Source: Congeria kusceri (taxonomy: Eukaryota; Mollusca; Bivalvia; Myida; Dreissenidae). From it: 64,000 nt of DNA. The DNA lies in NCBI GenBank assembly GCA_027627225.1, contig CM051027.1, forward strand, positions 92,483,151 through 92,547,150, written 5' to 3'. The notes beneath the pieces are model-generated. The model made no database searches, was not told the origin of the DNA, and worked only from the letters and a program-made list of their open reading frames with translations. Numbering within the stretch: position 1 is the stretch's first letter; each line of letters opens with the position of its first letter. This document shows positions 62,401 through 64,000 of this stretch, one piece after another. The position numbers were made by a program, and so were the translations under genes.

Positions 62401-64000
62401 ATTTTCTGATGGACAGGGTTTGTTTAGACGGTCTAGGAAACGAAGAATTCCGTGTAGTTGTTGGCAAAGATAATTATCATCATCTTTGCAAAAAGGTTGC
62501 AAATATGATCCTGCGAAAAAATTGCAATAGTATTGCTCGTGGAGATTTTACTCACGAATTTCAACAGCTACAGCGTCGAGGCCCAAGATCCAACACAATT
62601 GAAGTGATACATGATCTTGATTTCGGAATTCTTAAACACTCAGTATTCTCAAATGAGGACTTTGTAACAGTCTTTATGGAAATTATCAAAGCAGATGGCC
62701 TGGAGCAAGAAATGTTTCGAAAACCAGTCATGAAAATGACAGGGTACTTCTTAGACTATGGCATTCGAATGAATGAGATGACAATGTGCGTCCCTGGCTA
62801 TACACTGTATAGTAAAATCAGTGTCCTGGCCAATGCATTGATTGAAAACAACTTCATTCAAGATCACACTGACCCCTTGCTACTTGCAGCACATGCAGGA
62901 GATATTTCAATGATTAAACTGCTTTTATCTAAGGGTGCCAAGGTATCAGGAGATACAATTTATGTGGCTATGCACAAGAAACGTCGGGCAGACCAGCATT
63001 GTCTGAAAACAATACTTCAGCATCCAGGCATTGCAATTAATGACAGAGGCAGCGCTATCAATGGCAATTACCCGATCATTGTAGCCAGCAGAAAGGGATT
63101 CCATGATGCAGTGAAATGTATGTTGGAAAATGGAGCTGACCCGGCAGTTCAAAATGACAAACAGCTGACAGCCTTGCACAAGGCGGTTATTTACAAACAT
63201 ACTGACATTGTGCAGGAACTACTGAAACATAAGGCTCCGCTTGATGTAAAAGGTGGCAAGTTCAAGAGGACGCCTTTGCATATAGCTGCAGATGTAGGCG
63301 ATGTCGCTTTGGTGAAGTTACTTCTTGCGAAAGGCGCGAACGTCAGTGTCAAAGATCACAGAGGGCATTACCCTATATTCCTGGCCGCAATTCGTGGTCA
63401 AACTCCAACGGTGCAAGAACTGCTTAAGCATGACCGAAAACAGGATAAGCTACGAATAAAGTCGTATGGTAAGGCATCTTTTATAAAAGGCATGTCGCTA
63501 TTTCATGTTGCTGTGTGGAAGAAAGACAAATCTTTAATGGAGTTGCTCATCCGAGAAAAGGCTGATCCAAATGTAAAGGATTTCTTCGGTCAAACTGCGT
63601 TGTTCTTTGCTATAATGAACGACTGCATATCAATGATCAAGTTGTTGTTACCGTACGCAGACAAATCAATGCCACAAAAGCAAGGCCATACACCTTTACA
63701 CGCGGCTGTCTTCAAAGGAAACGCCAAAACTGCAGCTCGACTAGCAGTTAGTGTGGATGTAAATGCTAGAGATAAATATGGAAGAACACCTTTGCACGTC
63801 GCTTGTGAAAAAGGTGATATTCAAATCGCCAATCTATTGCTGAAGAAATACAAAGCTGACCACAGAATGCTTACAAAGAGGGGGGATTCTGTTTACCACA
63901 TACTCCGGAGAAAAAATGGAAACAAAACAAACACTGATCATTGCAAACGAAGGCTAATTGAAATTCTAATCTGTCAACTGGATCCGACATTCGTTGATAG
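59411..64000 (+). CDS. HEPN-STAND NTPase-ankyrin protein, long form (copy 5), cut by window end
   Basis: Exons are 59411-59785, 60704-60772, 61077-61188 and 61321 onward, all with intact GT-AG borders including GCAG before exon 3. Without a stop the long exon stays open to 64000, so about 1078 of an expected 1191 residues are visible. The HEPN domain again gains R-N-K-M-Q-H at the exon 1/2 join. Walker A is GHPGEGKT and Walker B VIIDD. Ankyrin repeats begin near 62860 and run past 63900 (TPLHIA, TPLHAA, TPLHVA). Only the acidic tail lies outside the window. The protein is close to copy 2 along its whole length, and of the long copies it is the one that looks intact. Its likely role is an NLR-like cytoplasmic sensor with a possible RNase-type HEPN effector; that is inference from family. 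Confidence 0.85.
61197..61222 (+). repeat. Short (ATT)n run in intron 3 of copy 5
   Basis: The triplet run after the exon 3 donor is less than half as long as in copies 1 and 2. Confidence 0.85.

Larger units (their letters stand above)
55022..64000 (+). repeat. Third, diverged copy of the cluster unit
   Basis: From the TATGGTTAATATTCTTTCGC start it aligns with positions 1 and 8629 onward, through the leader exon, introns and coding exons of copy 5. It differs by many substitutions, a solo LTR (55373-56007) and a deletion of about 0.6 kb at about 56582 (matching roughly 963-1557 of unit 1). An insertion of about 1.16 kb follows. Confidence 0.9.

Overview
The window is AT-rich, intron-containing animal DNA, most likely from a bivalve mollusc. 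The evidence is GT-AG split genes; a multigene family joining a DZIP3-like HEPN domain, a STAND NTPase and ankyrin repeats (an architecture expanded in molluscs and other invertebrates); tRNA-derived SINEs; and many short TIR elements that carry internal tandem repeats, of kinds common in bivalves. There are no operons or bacterial signals.

The core of the window is a tandem cluster of five copies of one gene family, all on the + strand. The ancestral layout is a leader exon, an HEPN exon, two short exons, and one very long exon holding the P-loop NTPase, a helical region, about ten ankyrin repeats and an acidic tail. There are two forms. Form A is long and has ankyrin repeats: copy 2 (11816-16764), degenerate copy 3 (39923-43001) and copy 5 (59411 to beyond the window end). 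Form B is short and stops where the ankyrin repeats would begin: copy 1 (3208-6677) and degenerate copy 4 (about 48436-53256). Each B copy is followed by a homologous spacer and then an A copy, so B-A pairs occur twice (copies 1-2 and 4-5). Copies 1 and 2 also lie in a recent tandem duplication of about 8.6 kb. On sequence alone copy 1 and copy 5 look intact. Copy 2 has an open long exon but has lost the AG acceptor before its third coding exon.

Between copies 2 and 3 lies about 23 kb holding two pieces of unrelated conserved genes: two exons of a BolA-like protein 2 gene (+) and the last exon of an IQ-motif coiled-coil protein of the dynein regulatory complex type (-). The rest is mobile and tandem-repetitive DNA: TIR elements (one nested in another), MITE-like elements, three tRNA-derived SINEs and several minisatellite-bearing elements with periods of about 120-180 bp. 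A 5'-truncated, frame-broken LINE (-) lies between copies 3 and 4. A solo LTR with a 4-bp target duplication and a separate insertion of about 1.16 kb lie upstream of copy 5; both are recognised by comparison with empty sites in copies 1 and 2.

HEPN domains are often RNA-binding or RNA-cutting, STAND NTPases act as nucleotide-driven signalling switches, and ankyrin repeats usually bind proteins. The family is therefore best read as NLR-like intracellular sensor/effector proteins evolving by duplication, gene conversion and pseudogenisation. The immune role is inference; the domain motifs, exon structure and lesions are visible in the sequence.
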